Of a stretch of DNA of 64,000 bases, positions 1-10,076 are shown one piece after another. Where the stretch lies: the NCBI GenBank assembly GCA_917880885.1, contig OU862916.1, positions 46,474,831-46,538,830 on the forward strand, written 5' to 3'. Source of the stretch: Limnephilus marmoratus (lineage: Eukaryota > Arthropoda > Insecta > Trichoptera > Limnephilidae). Position 1 is the stretch's first letter, and each line of letters starts with the position of its first letter. A program made the translations under genes and the position numbers. The notes below the pieces were generated by a model. It did not search any database and was not told the origin of the DNA. It was given only the letters and a program-made list of their open reading frames with translations.

Positions 1-2058
1 CCAGATGTATTGCTTTGGTTACCATATATATAAATAGACATATATAAGATTTTACGCTGTGAGTCTTACGGCTAACACCTGATTTGATCAAAATGGGGCC
101 GCAGAAATCCACGCCTGATGATTGAAATGCGCGACCTTCCGTTATTCGTTCGGCAGGTAGGTCCGCCATCAGTTGTTGCTCTGTTTTCGGGTTACATCTA
201 AAACATATAATACAGTATCTGAGAACCTTTTTAATTAAATTTTTACCCATAATCGGCCAGTATTTCATTCTTAATAACGCTAACAATGCCTGCGTTCCTG
301 CATGTAAATATAAATAATGGTAGTGCCTGACAATAAGCTCACTTAGTTTATGATGTGATGGTAGTACTATGGGGTGCTGTTGGCTTTCCGATATCATTTT
401 TCCGTTGGACAACCTACCCCCTACCCGGATTAAATCCTTAAACAAATAAGGATTTAATGACTTTAACCTACTACTATTCTTTACATTTACCCCGGCTTGT
501 AAGGCCCTCGTCTCTTCGGGGAATGCAAAACATTGTGCACGAGATATTAATAAGTGAAGTGAATTCTCCAATTCGTAAACAGTTAGTGCTCCGCTACGCC
601 TGGACAAGGAATTTCTGCAATTAAATATAAATCTTAAAATATAAGCTGTCACCCTTTGCAATTTGGTTAAGCAAGAGTATCTGGAAAATATTTCCCAATC
701 CTGTTTTACGGCTGAAATTAAAGTTAGTTTTAATCTTTCTTCTGGTAGATCCAACGGCGTAACTTCACTGCTGGTAATCGGGTAATCGCCTGAAATCAAC
801 CAGGTGGGTCCATGCCACCAAATGTCAGACTTTAGTAGCTGCGACACCGTCGCGCCTCTGGATAAAACGTCCGCCGCATTATCCTCCGATCTTACGTGTT
901 TCCATTGTGCGGGTTGACTGGACTCTTGGATTTCAGCTACCCTATTGGCCACAAATGTGTTCCACCTTGCTGGCTGTCCACGAATCCAGAATAGCGTTAT
1001 CATGGAATCGCACCAGTAGGTTGTATCTATTTCATTTAAGTTCATAGCTATTTTGACATAGTTCACTAATTTTGTGAGTAAAACAGCACCACAAAGCTCC
1101 AGCTTTGGTAGTGATATGCTTTTCAACGGTGCCACCCTTGATTTTGATGTGACTAAATAAGAAGTTGTGTTTCCCGATTCATCAGTAGACACTATATATA
1201 TACATGCTGCATAGGCCCTCTCCGAGGCGTCACAGAATCCATGCAGATGCAGTTTAACTTGATGTTTGCAAATTACCTTTCTCGGTATTTTTAAATTATT
1301 TAAAAGAGGTAATTCATTTATGTATGAATTCCACGCATTCATCTGTTCAGATGGAACATCTTCGTCCCACTGAATCTTAGTTTGCCACAAACTTTGCATT
1401 ATCAGTTTTGCGACTAAAGTTATTGGGCCTATCAGTCCCAATGGGTCAAAGGTAGAGGCGATACATGATAACATTTGGCGTTTGCTTTTAACGCAGGCTT
1501 CTAAGGGCTCTACAATGTACTGAAAATAGTCCTGCTGATTATTCCATGACAACCCTAGAATTTTCTTTTCCTTGGGGTTATCAGTAATAATCATATCTGT
1601 ATCACTCTCTGGTTTCGAACTTATAGAGGGTAAATTTGATCGCCATTTTCGTAAATTCATGCCAGCAGATGCCAAAATGCTGCTCAACTGTTGCTTAATA
1701 GTGAGACAATCTGCCTCATTTTCGTCGCCAGTTATCAAATCATCCATATAAAAGTTGTATTTGAGGATGCGACTGACCTTTCTGTATGCTTCTTGATTTT
1801 CTGTTCCTAACTGTTCCAAGCATCTGGTAGCCAGAAAGGATGATGGTCCCAAACCATAGGTGACAGTATTGAGTTGATAGTGTCGGATTTCTTCTTCCGG
1901 AGAGTCCCTCCAGACTATGCGCTGCAAATCTCTATCCTCAGGCTGCACCAATATTTGACGATACATCTTCTCGATGTCGGCAGTTAATGCATACTGGTGC
2001 TTTCTGAAAAATAATAATTGCGCACATAAATCCTTTTGTAAAACTGGCCCTACCATGA
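1..2058 (-). pseudogene. BEL/Pao reverse transcriptase, RNase H and integrase start, frame-shifted from gag
   Basis: Continues the polyprotein in a shifted frame. The reverse transcriptase has LTADIEKMYRQ and the catalytic YMDD (about 1739-1750). The Pao-specific linker region and the RNase H-type block follow: KLELCGAVLLTK, YWCDSMITLFWI and SEDNAADVLSRG. The integrase zinc-binding domain reads HYHYLYLHAGTQALL to CIICFRCNP, and the integrase core starts with GVDFCGPI (first catalytic D). The frame stays open by eye to base 1, where VTKAIHL shows the core continuing outside the window. No start codon of its own would be expected, because it is the second half of one polyprotein. The only break I see is the palindrome at its 5' edge, so the element lost function mainly through that event. 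Confidence 0.88.
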
Positions 2059-2074
2059 GGTAGGGCCAGTTTTA
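2039..2074. repeat. Perfect 16-bp-arm palindrome inside pol
   Basis: Arms 2039-2054 and 2059-2074 are exact reverse complements around a 4-base loop (ATGA). The right arm is the expected coding sequence (for the residues MVGPVLQ); the left arm replaces the few codons that should read N-D-A-L and adds about 4 bases, shifting the frame. It is best explained as a templated copying error, not a functional site. Confidence 0.9.
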
Positions 2075-4268
2075 ATGATATACCGGTTGATGACTTGGCT
2101 GATCCGTCAAACACGACCCTGGTTTTGGTTGTCGTGCTAGACTCCTTCATCACTGCATGGTGTGGCAAATAATAATAAATTTTATCTTTTGGCGGTGCTT
2201 CGCACAGCGTCATATGCCCCAATTCCTGATACTCTTTCATGAATTTTTTATAATCTAGCATCAGGTCCTTATTGGCAAGAAATTTTTTTTCCATATTATA
2301 GAATCTTTTTTCAGCCACCTTTAGGGTTTCACCCATTTGATTAATATTGGGCCGCAGCGGTAATCTTACCGCAAAACGTCCTTTCTTATCTCTTTCATGC
2401 GTGCGTAAGAAGCTCTCTTCACATGCTCTTTCTTCGTGGCTTCTATGTTTTACAGGAGCTAGTTCTTCTATTTTCCAAAAGCTTTCTAATTGCTTATGCA
2501 ATAAATTTAAGGATAAATTACAGGAATTTACTGGCCTTTTTGGTTTCGGAGTGGAGATAGGTCCAGCGACAAGCCATCCTAGCTCGGTCCTTTGTAGCGT
2601 GAGTCCAGCATCTCCAATTCTCATTCGATCGGTATGCAAGACCTCCCAGAACACCTCCGCTCCCAGTAGCAGATCTATCGGGCTGGTAATGTTGAAGTTC
2701 GGATCTGCTAATTGGAGACCGCTAGGGATCCCCGCGTCTTTTCTCTGAAAGGAAATTTGTGGCAGGTTACTGGTCACTTCAGGTATTATCAGGCATTCTA
2801 TATTCCTTTTATATTCAGAATAGCTTGAAGTTATATTGAATTCCACTTTATATTTTATATTTAAAATCTTATTGTGGATTCCCGTAACAGGAATGTTGAC
2901 CCTTTTCTCTTTTGATTTCAATTTCTTTGCAAATTCCTTACTTATAAAATTAGTTTGTGCCCCAGAATCTAATAGAGCTCTTGCTTGAATTGATTGTCCG
3001 GCATCGTCCTTTATGTTGATGATGGCAGTGGACAATAACACGAAATTTGGTTCTACCTTCGCGGCATGATTTGTTACCAAAGGCGCTTCCTTCGCGGAAG
3101 ATGTTGATGCCCTTTCGTGTTTTGATTCCTCCTCTTGTTTAAAATGAAGTAACGTATTGTGATTTACGCCATCGCATTTACGGCAATTAAATTTTGATTT
3201 GCAATCCTTTAATTTATGACCGAAGTTTAAACATTTTAAACAAGCGCCTAATTTGTGTATTTTATCAATTCGTTCTTTTGGCTTCAATTCCAAAAATTTG
3301 CGGCAATAATAAATCTTATGATTATCGTTGCAATGTAAACATTTTAATTTTTGTGCAGAAAATGAAACCATAGCTTCCTTTTTATAATTATGCGGATTCG
3401 TTTTTCCCGGATTAATTCTTTTTTCGTTATTTGATGAGGCCTCTAATACTTGGGCCCTTGTATACAAACATTTAATAAATTCTTCGTAGGTAGGTAGATT
3501 GTTTTTTGTTGGGTATTGTTCCCAATGAGCCCTTGTATTTGAATCTAGCTTGTTTGATAACAAATAAATCAATACTACATCCCAATTTTTCGTAGCTATA
3601 TTTAATTTATTTAGCGATTTTAAATGCAACTGTGCCTCGTCCAATAGGCTTCTTATTGCGACGTGATTTTCTGCTTTTAAGTCCGGTAATTTAAACAACG
3701 CGTTTACATGATTATTTATAATTATTTTTGAGTTTTCGTATCTGTCCGTGAGCATCTCCCAGGCCATTAAATAGTTGTCAACTTGCATTGGCAATGCTGT
3801 TATAAGCTTAAGCGCTTCCCCTTTTAGACAAGAACGCAAATAATAAAATTTTTGAACGGCATCTAGGTTAGAATTACTGTCTACTAAAGATATAAACGCA
3901 TCTCGGAATTCTATCCATTCGCAGTAATCACCCTTAAATTTTGGTAACTCTATTATCGGCAGTTTAATGTTGTTGTTTGTTTTGCCTGCGGAATGGTCCG
4001 AACCTAACCTCTCTTTAGCGTTGGATAAAACATCAAAATAATCGTTTTCAAAGCTCGCCCTTTCTTGATCTCCCTCATCGGGAGATAAGGCTTCTATATT
4101 ACCTTGAATTTCCTCGAATTGATCCATTAAAAGCTCGAAATGTTTTATACGTAATCCTAGCTCACTTTGTGTCAACGAAATTTTGTTTAAAAATTCTCTG
4201 AATCTCGTGACTTTCCCCTTACAGATTCCCCTTTTACCGATTAGCGTTTTTAAATCCATTTTTATCAA
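2060..4268 (-). CDS. BEL/Pao gag, protease and start of reverse transcriptase
   Basis: Encodes the structural and early enzymatic part of a BEL/Pao polyprotein. Residues about 1-280 are the gag-like region (starting LKTLIGKRG, the counterpart of LKSLVKKRG in the second copy) and contain the conserved block LPKFKGDYCEWIEFRDAF. Two cysteine-rich zinc-binding blocks follow near residues 310 and 341 (CLHCNDNH and CLKCLNFGHKLKDC, then CRKCDGVNH), which would bind RNA. An aspartic protease of the retropepsin type sits near residue 432 (ALLDSGAQTNFI, active-site D-S-G). ELGWLVAGPI at about 560 marks the link to the polymerase, and VVFDGSAKSS begins the reverse transcriptase. The first ATG (4268) gives MIKMDLK; the ATG at 4259 is equally likely because the family normally starts just before LKxLxxKRG. 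Correct reading ends at the palindrome near 2060; translation beyond it is out of frame to a stop at 1938. Confidence 0.9.
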
Positions 4269-4823
4269 ATCAGGTACTTACAATTTACAGAGTTATCCAA
4301 TTATTTTATCACAATAACCGTTTAAAACTATTAATCCTGTAATAACCACTGACAACTTCTCAATCCGTCACAACACGATCTGCGATAATCGACAAGCCGT
4401 TAAATTTCGCCCATAGAGTATTATTAGCAACAAACTGTTTTATCGGCTTCGCGGTTGATTCAAATAATTATTTCGGAGAAAGTTTCCATTAATCCCGGAA
4501 TTTATAACATTGTTGTAGTTTTTTGCGATAATCTAATTGCCGGCTGCAATGTCGTGTTATTTTTTTGTAAACTTGTTCATACCGGCTTGCAACAATTTTT
4601 TTTATGAGAAATGCACAATATTGATGTCATTAAATTTTTTGCTTTCTTTTTTTTTTTTTGGATTTTTATGGTAAGGTGGGTAGTATGGAATGGATTGGTC
4701 ACTTGCCCTTTTTATCGTGATGTCTTCTGGATGCTGGAATCTGCTTGATGGATTCTGGCTGCATTTCTGGTTCCTTCTTCAGTGCTGGTTCTTTTTTATT
4801 AATTTAATCACTCGCGTTAAACT
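4269..4823 (-). other. BEL/Pao 1 untranslated leader
   Basis: AT-rich stretch between the primer site and the gag start. No open frame or clear motif is visible apart from T-rich runs (4640-4660). It presumably holds the packaging signal of the element. Confidence 0.6.
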
Positions 4824-4841
4824 ATCCGACTCGTAGGATCA
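4824..4841 (-). other. Primer-binding site, degenerate tRNA-Tyr
   Basis: Read on the plus strand this is ATCCGACTCGTAGGATCA, which matches 15 of 18 bases of the 3' end of insect tRNA-Tyr with CCA, the same primer used by the second BEL/Pao element (43923-43940). It lies 2 bases from a TG that would be the edge of the LTR (4844), as in the second element. Confidence 0.65.
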
Positions 4842-4843
4842 AA

Positions 4844-5130
4844 TGTAAAGTTTTAAGGTAAGGAACCGGTAAAATAAAACTCATCTTCAGGACAAATTCT
4901 AAGGAACTCTTGATTTATTTTGTTCTATTTCCAATTACATTTTTTATAATCGGAAGATACAAAACTACCCGAGACAGACCAAGGAGTTAGTAATTAGATG
5001 TAGTTTCAGCGAAGCGACGAAGAGGAAAGAGGTAGATCCTTTTAAAAAACCGTCATTTATAGGAAATTTCCTTGGCTAGTCACAGTTTTGTACCTTCCGG
5101 ACATCTGTTGATAATTTAGCTAACTAACTA
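4844..5130 (-). repeat. BEL/Pao 1 5' LTR, right edge uncertain
   Basis: Begins with TG at 4844 (CA on the element strand) next to the primer site. A polyadenylation signal AATAAA lies on the minus strand near 4912, fitting an R region. The far end cannot be fixed because the partner LTR is outside the window and a non-LTR element starts close by; the LTR may resume after that element, ending at 10076. Confidence 0.5.
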
Positions 5131-5251
5131 TGAGAGTTCTCACCTAATGTTTTTACGTGGATCTCGAGAGGTGTGAGTCCTGGCTAAATTCGATATTTAA
5201 AGGCCTGAATTTTATACAGTTATAATTATAAAAATATTACACTAAGTAACT

Positions 5252-5998
5252 ATGACTACGCGATCAAACTCTAAGTCCGGCAGTAACCTCAATACGGAAC
5301 TTCTACAACTTTTAGACAACAAGTTTGAAGACTTCAAAACTCATTTTCTAGAGAAAACATTTGAAGAGTTTAAAAACAATATAGTCGAAGTCATAAAAAA
5401 TGAATTCAAAGAGGAAATTAATCAGCTCAAAAAAAAAGTGTTCCAATTGGAAAAACAAATTGAAATAAACGACCAATTTAATCGCTCCAATAACGTTATA
5501 ATAAGTGGTATTCCTGAAACCAAAAACGAAAATGTGTACGACATCCTCTCCAAGATAGGCGCCACAGCTGGATGCAATATAACCCGACAAGAAGTGGATT
5601 TCGCTAGCAGGATTGCCCCCAGGACAAACCGTGATGCAAAAAATGGAAGACCGAGGAACATTGTTGTCAAATTAACTCGCAGGTACCTTAAGGATGAACT
5701 CATAAGTGCTATAAGAAAGAGGAAAGGAATGCTTGCTTCCGAATTACAGCTTCCTGGAACCAGTAAAATATATATTAACGACCATCTAACCTCAAAAAAC
5801 CAACTTTTGCTGAAGCAATGTCGCGATATAAGAATGGCTGGTAAAATTCGCTATTGCTGGGTTCGAAATGGTAAAATTTTCACTCGTATAAGCGATTCAA
5901 CCCCCATAATTCTTATTAATGACCAAGAAGATGTCAACAAACTCTCAACATTGAAGTCCACCCAAAATTCACCTACCAGGTCTGCCGTCCCTTTATGA
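5252..5998 (+). CDS. Non-LTR retrotransposon ORF1 protein
   Basis: A 248-residue nucleic-acid-binding protein of the kind encoded first in CR1/Jockey elements. Residues about 15-75 are rich in K, E and heptad hydrophobics (FKEEINQLKKKVFQLEKQI), predicting a coiled coil that would multimerise. From about residue 80 (NNVIISGIPETKNENVYD) the pattern matches the RNA-binding domain shared by many insect LINE ORF1 proteins and the baculovirus FP-type C-terminal region, with basic stretches (RRYLKDELISAIRKRKGM) and a conserved IYINDHLTSKN block near 180. There is no CCHC zinc knuckle. The stop codon TGA overlaps the next ATG as ATGA at 5995-5998. The role in particle formation is inferred from related elements. 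Confidence 0.85.
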   Translation: MTTRSNSKSGSNLNTELLQLLDNKFEDFKTHFLEKTFEEFKNNIVEVIKNEFKEEINQLKKKVFQLEKQIEINDQFNRSNNVIISGIPETKNENVYDILSKIGATAGCNITRQEVDFASRIAPRTNRDAKNGRPRNIVVKLTRRYLKDELISAIRKRKGMLASELQLPGTSKIYINDHLTSKNQLLLKQCRDIRMAGKIRYCWVRNGKIFTRISDSTPIILINDQEDVNKLSTLKSTQNSPTRSAVPL

Positions 5999-6633
5999 AT
6001 TTAAATTCATTAAAATTATTAAAAAACTTCCCACATACAATTTACTTAAGAGTTAACCTTTTGGAATGTTGGAATCATCTTTATTATATTCACAATATCT
6101 CCATTGTAGTAATTAAAGAATCATTAGAGTATTTCAATTATCACAAAAAACTGTTGCTAACTTTTGAACTTAATTATTCTTTAAAACAACAACAAAATAT
6201 TTATTATATGCACGATTTCTCCACTGTAATAATTATTAACGAATTGCTAGAGTGGTTCAAATATCACAAAAACCGGTTGCTAACTTTTGAACAAAATTAT
6301 ACTTTAAAACTTTCTCATTATCCTCATGTACTATCACAATCTATTAAATATAAAACACGATCGCAACCTATTACAAATAATTGCACAATGATAACATACT
6401 TTTATGTAACAAATGTATGCTTAGTATCTTGTTTACTATTCAAAAACCTATTTCTGTCAACATTAATGACAACTGACACCATAGACAAAATCAAATACCA
6501 CAAACAAACCAAAACTAATGATGTTCATAATTGCCCCCTTTCAAAGCATAATTACTTACTTTTCAATAATTTATTTTACAAAAAAATGTATTTAATAATG
6601 CTTATTATATTATACTTTCAAAATGGATTCTAA
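5995..6633 (+). CDS. Unrecognised middle ORF between ORF1 and ORF2
   Basis: A 212-codon ORF that starts at the ATGA overlap with the ORF1 stop and ends at TAA 6631-6633, 11 bases inside ORF2 (ATG 6623). It is rich in I, L, N, Y, H and K and matches no family I know; the C-terminal third is hydrophobic (LLFNNLFYKKMYLIMLIILY). Residues about 30-115 hold two copies of a 41-residue block (KLLLTFELNYSLK versus NRLLTFEQNYTLK), encoded by a 123-bp direct repeat that keeps the frame despite many substitutions. In DNA this AT-rich, 212 codons without a stop are unlikely by chance. Arrangement suggests termination-reinitiation, but it could also be a 5' leader of ORF2 that is merely open. Confidence 0.5.
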   Translation: MNLNSLKLLKNFPHTIYLRVNLLECWNHLYYIHNISIVVIKESLEYFNYHKKLLLTFELNYSLKQQQNIYYMHDFSTVIIINELLEWFKYHKNRLLTFEQNYTLKLSHYPHVLSQSIKYKTRSQPITNNCTMITYFYVTNVCLVSCLLFKNLFLSTLMTTDTIDKIKYHKQTKTNDVHNCPLSKHNYLLFNNLFYKKMYLIMLIILYFQNGF

Positions 6634-9493
6634 CAAAACGGCAATAACATTTTATTATCAAAATGTACGTGGTTTAAAAAGCAAATTAAACGATCTATAC
6701 TGCGAAGTGCTCAGTTGCAATTATGATTTAATTTGTTTTACAGAAACATGGCTAGATTCCACAATCTATGACCATGAAATAGTAGATGATCGTTATAATA
6801 TATATAGACGCGATAGGGACATATCGAGTTCTCTTAAAAAATCAGGTGGTGGTGTTCTAATAGCCATTAAGAAAGAAATGACATCTTTTTTAGTCTCAGC
6901 ACACAGTTCAAAATCTACAGAAGATTTATGGATTAAATTTAAATTACATGAAACATCCAGACAATCCATTAACCTATGTTTGGCGTATTTGCCTCCAGAT
7001 ATACTAACTGAAAATCTCGCAGATTTTTTCGAAAAGTGTCAAACGACATATAATAACTTTTCATCAGAAGATATAACAATAATAATGGGCGATTTTAATG
7101 TGCCATCTATTCAATACTCACCAAATGTCAATGTAACGCACACCAGACCAGTCTTACAAAATAGCCAGAAATCAATATCTCTACTAGACTTTCAAAATTT
7201 GACCAGACTTAAGCAATTCAATTACGTCTCTAACAACATAGGTCAAATTTTAGATTTAGTGTTTTCCAATCATAACCTCAACATTCAAATTGCTTCACAT
7301 GTGCTATCCAAAATTGACTATTATCATCCTCCCATTGAATTTGATTTTTTAATGTCCAAATACAGACCCCTACCCACCAATCCAGATCACATCAAATATA
7401 ACTTCAAAAAAACGGATTACATTAAATGCAATGAAATGTTGTCACTTAATAACTGGGACGATCTTAATAGCCTGAATTGTAATGACTCCCTACTACATTT
7501 TTATAACTTGTTATGGCTATCAATTGAAAAACACACTCCGCGCTTAAGAATCAGGAATAATAAGTTTCCAATTTGGTTTAGCAGTGTTCTCATCCACCAA
7601 CTCAGAGAAAAAGAAAAGTTTAGAAAGAAATGGAAAAAATACAAAAATCAATGTGACTATGACAGTTTTTCTATTTTGAGGGCTAGAGTAAAAGTATCCA
7701 TACGTACATGCCTTAAAGCCTATGTAGATTCAGTAGAAAATTCTCTCCCTAACAGTATCAAAAATCTTTCAACTCTCATTAATTCGAAAAGAATTTCAAA
7801 TTCTCTCCCCAAAATCATGCATCTCCACGACAAATCAGCAACAAATGGAGAAGATACGTGTGAGCTGTTATCTACTTACTTCTCTTCTGTTTTTACCCCA
7901 CCATCCAATTCTAAGAGTGACTCTAAACTTTCATCCCCACTCTATAATTATCCACTGTCTCATATCAATATAACGTTAGACGAGGTCAAAGCAAAATTAA
8001 ACACTGTTGATATCAATAAGGGTTCCGGCCCAGATGGAATTCCTCCACTATTTATTCGAAATTGTGCAGATCAGCTTGCAACACCATTACACAAAATATT
8101 CATCAAAAGTCTGAACGATGGGGTATTTCCGGATCTTTGGAAGGTTGCCCACGTAATTCCAATCTACAAATCTGGCAGTAAAAATGATGTAACTAACTAC
8201 CGTCCTACCAGCCTTTTATCTTGTTTTGGCAAAATATTCGAGTCCATTGTATATAAAACCATTTTTAACCATGTAACACATATACTTAGTCCTTTCCAAC
8301 ATGGATTTGTAGCTAAAAGATCCACAAATACTAATTTACTCGAATATATGGACTTTCTGTGTAAATCGATAAATAATAAAACACAAGTAGATGCCGTGTA
8401 CACCGACTTCAGTAAGGCCTTTGACAAAGTTAGTCACTCTATCTTAATTAATAAACTCGATAAAATCGGCATTCACGGAAACCTGCTTCGTTGGTTAGAA
8501 TCATATTTATCACATAGAAGTCAATTAGTTACTATTAACGGATATAACTCTTCCCCAATATTAGTTACGTCGGGCGTACCACAAGGATCTCACCTTGGAC
8601 CCTTACTTTTCTTAATCTTTATTAACGACCTTACACATAAACTCCGCTGTAATTTTTCTCTATATGCTGATGACCTCAAATTATATAAAGAAATTAAATC
8701 TTTGAAAGATTGTGAACTCTTACAACAAGACCTTAACACAATATCTACCTGGTGTGTTGACAATGAAATGGAACTGAATATTGCTAAGTGCAAAGTTATA
8801 AACTTCACCAAGAACACCAACAAAATTCTATATTCATATAGCATATGTGGTCACAATCTCGAAACAGTTGAATTAATAAAAGATTTAGGAATTATATTTG
8901 ACAACAAACTGACATTTAATCAGCACATTGAATATATTGTGAGTAAATCAAATAAATTACTAGGTTTTATTGTAAGATCAACCAAACTGTTTAAGAATTC
9001 TAATAGCCTAATAATTCTATTCAATTCCTTAATCCGAAGTGTTCTTGAGTACGGGTCAACAGTCTGGAATCCACATTATATTACACAGATATCTAGACTC
9101 GAATCAGTCCAAAGAAAATTTACACGGATTTTGTCTTACCGATCAGGTGTCCACCATCTTCTAGACGGGTATGAACAAAGACTTACATATTTCAAATTAG
9201 AGAGTCTAGTTAAAAGACGAAACATAAATGACCTCTTAATGCTCTATAAAATTGTGAATAATCGTGTAGACAGTAACTTAGTCAACCAAATTAAGTTATA
9301 CGCCAGGCCCAAATCTACAAGAACCCTTAACATATTTTGGACTGAAATTTTTACAAATAATACTGGATATTTTAATCCTATATCTAGAATGTCACGGTCA
9401 TACAACGATCTTGTCAAAATACACAGTTCCATAGAAATTTTTGCAAATAATATAACATATTTCAAAAAATATCTCCACAATTTGTGCACTTAA
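6623..9493 (+). CDS. Non-LTR retrotransposon ORF2: endonuclease and reverse transcriptase
   Basis: A 956-residue protein that nicks target DNA and copies the element RNA from the nick. The N-terminal apurinic-type endonuclease shows YYQNVRGLKSK (about residue 12), LICFTETWLD (about 35), MGDFNVPS (about 155) and a DYYHPPIEF block (about 235) in place of the usual SDH. The reverse transcriptase shows GSGPDGIPPLFI (about 470), YRPTSLLSCFGKIFE (about 525, with T where I is usual), HGFVAKRSTNTNL, DFSKAFDKVSH, SGVPQGSHLGPLLF, the catalytic YADD (about 680) and LGIIFDNKLTFNQH. The C-terminal region (ESVQRKFTRILSYRSG) is typical of CR1/Jockey elements. No RNase H follows. All catalytic motifs are present and the frame is unbroken. 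Confidence 0.93.
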   Translation: MDSNKTAITFYYQNVRGLKSKLNDLYCEVLSCNYDLICFTETWLDSTIYDHEIVDDRYNIYRRDRDISSSLKKSGGGVLIAIKKEMTSFLVSAHSSKSTEDLWIKFKLHETSRQSINLCLAYLPPDILTENLADFFEKCQTTYNNFSSEDITIIMGDFNVPSIQYSPNVNVTHTRPVLQNSQKSISLLDFQNLTRLKQFNYVSNNIGQILDLVFSNHNLNIQIASHVLSKIDYYHPPIEFDFLMSKYRPLPTNPDHIKYNFKKTDYIKCNEMLSLNNWDDLNSLNCNDSLLHFYNLLWLSIEKHTPRLRIRNNKFPIWFSSVLIHQLREKEKFRKKWKKYKNQCDYDSFSILRARVKVSIRTCLKAYVDSVENSLPNSIKNLSTLINSKRISNSLPKIMHLHDKSATNGEDTCELLSTYFSSVFTPPSNSKSDSKLSSPLYNYPLSHINITLDEVKAKLNTVDINKGSGPDGIPPLFIRNCADQLATPLHKIFIKSLNDGVFPDLWKVAHVIPIYKSGSKNDVTNYRPTSLLSCFGKIFESIVYKTIFNHVTHILSPFQHGFVAKRSTNTNLLEYMDFLCKSINNKTQVDAVYTDFSKAFDKVSHSILINKLDKIGIHGNLLRWLESYLSHRSQLVTINGYNSSPILVTSGVPQGSHLGPLLFLIFINDLTHKLRCNFSLYADDLKLYKEIKSLKDCELLQQDLNTISTWCVDNEMELNIAKCKVINFTKNTNKILYSYSICGHNLETVELIKDLGIIFDNKLTFNQHIEYIVSKSNKLLGFIVRSTKLFKNSNSLIILFNSLIRSVLEYGSTVWNPHYITQISRLESVQRKFTRILSYRSGVHHLLDGYEQRLTYFKLESLVKRRNINDLLMLYKIVNNRVDSNLVNQIKLYARPKSTRTLNIFWTEIFTNNTGYFNPISRMSRSYNDLVKIHSSIEIFANNITYFKKYLHNLCT

Positions 9494-9781
9494 AAAAAAA
9501 AAAAAGTTACATTAGATACTTTTCAGTAAATACTTTATAAATATTGTATACTTGTTGTTATTATGTATTTCAATTTTGTATTTAAGTTTTCAACTTATGT
9601 ATAAATAATACTTGCGTTGTTTTTCAAGAGTTTGCTTCTGTGAAAATGCATATGTGAATAATGCAGACACATTAATCTAGGGATACTTATATTTGTATTT
9701 TAATTTATTATATACTACCCACAAAAATGTTATATAAATATCCTGTTTGTGTCTCAAATAAATAAATAAATAAATAAATAA
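9494..9781 (+). repeat. Non-LTR 3' UTR with (AAAT)n tail
   Basis: An A-run directly follows the ORF2 stop, then an AT-rich 3' UTR, ending in about six AAAT units at 9757-9781. Such a microsatellite tail is the usual priming end of this class. Confidence 0.8.
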
Positions 9782-10076
9782 CCCATACCAGCCTCTCAAA
9801 TAAATGTTCAATGATCAACCACTGGAATTTTTCAGGCACGGAATAAAAAGCTTAGGAAGTCAATCGTAAGTAATGCAAGGGAATATAATATTAAATAGAT
9901 TATTTGCTTTTATCACTTGTTATATAATTACAACAATAATAATAATTAAAACTATAAGTTAGTGATCTCACCACACTTTCCATGTTTTAGTAAGTTATAC
10001 CGTCAGTAAAGCATACATAAGTCTTCCGTTTAAGTTGTTCCCCCGCCCTAGTGAAGTTTACAGGAACATTATAACA
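9782..10076 (-). other. Possible remainder of the BEL/Pao 1 LTR
   Basis: On the minus strand the segment begins TGTTATAATGTTCC at 10076, a start typical of BEL/Pao LTRs, and it directly follows the non-LTR element. If it belongs with 4844-5130, the non-LTR element is nested in the LTR. Sequence alone cannot prove this because the other LTR is outside the window. Confidence 0.3.

Larger units (their letters stand above)
1..4843 (-). mobile_element. BEL/Pao LTR retrotransposon 1 (left end outside window)
   Basis: On the minus strand the order is primer site, leader, gag, zinc knuckles, aspartic protease, reverse transcriptase, RNase H and the start of integrase, which is the BEL/Pao order. The copy leaves the window inside the integrase core, so its 3' LTR and target duplication cannot be seen. 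One frame break lies at a palindrome (2039-2074); the rest reads open by eye. It is related to the element at 43592-50846 throughout gag and pol but differs at many residues, so the two are separate families. The 5' LTR begins at about 4844 and extends right. Confidence 0.93.
5252..9781 (+). mobile_element. Full-length CR1/Jockey-type non-LTR retrotransposon
   Basis: Contains ORF1, a middle ORF and ORF2 in tandem, then about 260 bases of 3' UTR and an (AAAT)n tail at 9757-9781. No stop or frameshift interrupts the three ORFs, so this copy is young or recently selected. The 5' UTR must start upstream of 5252, probably between 5100 and 5200, but no target duplication matching the 3' flank (CCCATACC) is visible. 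Family placement rests on the endonuclease and polymerase motifs in ORF2 and the tetranucleotide tail. Confidence 0.9.
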
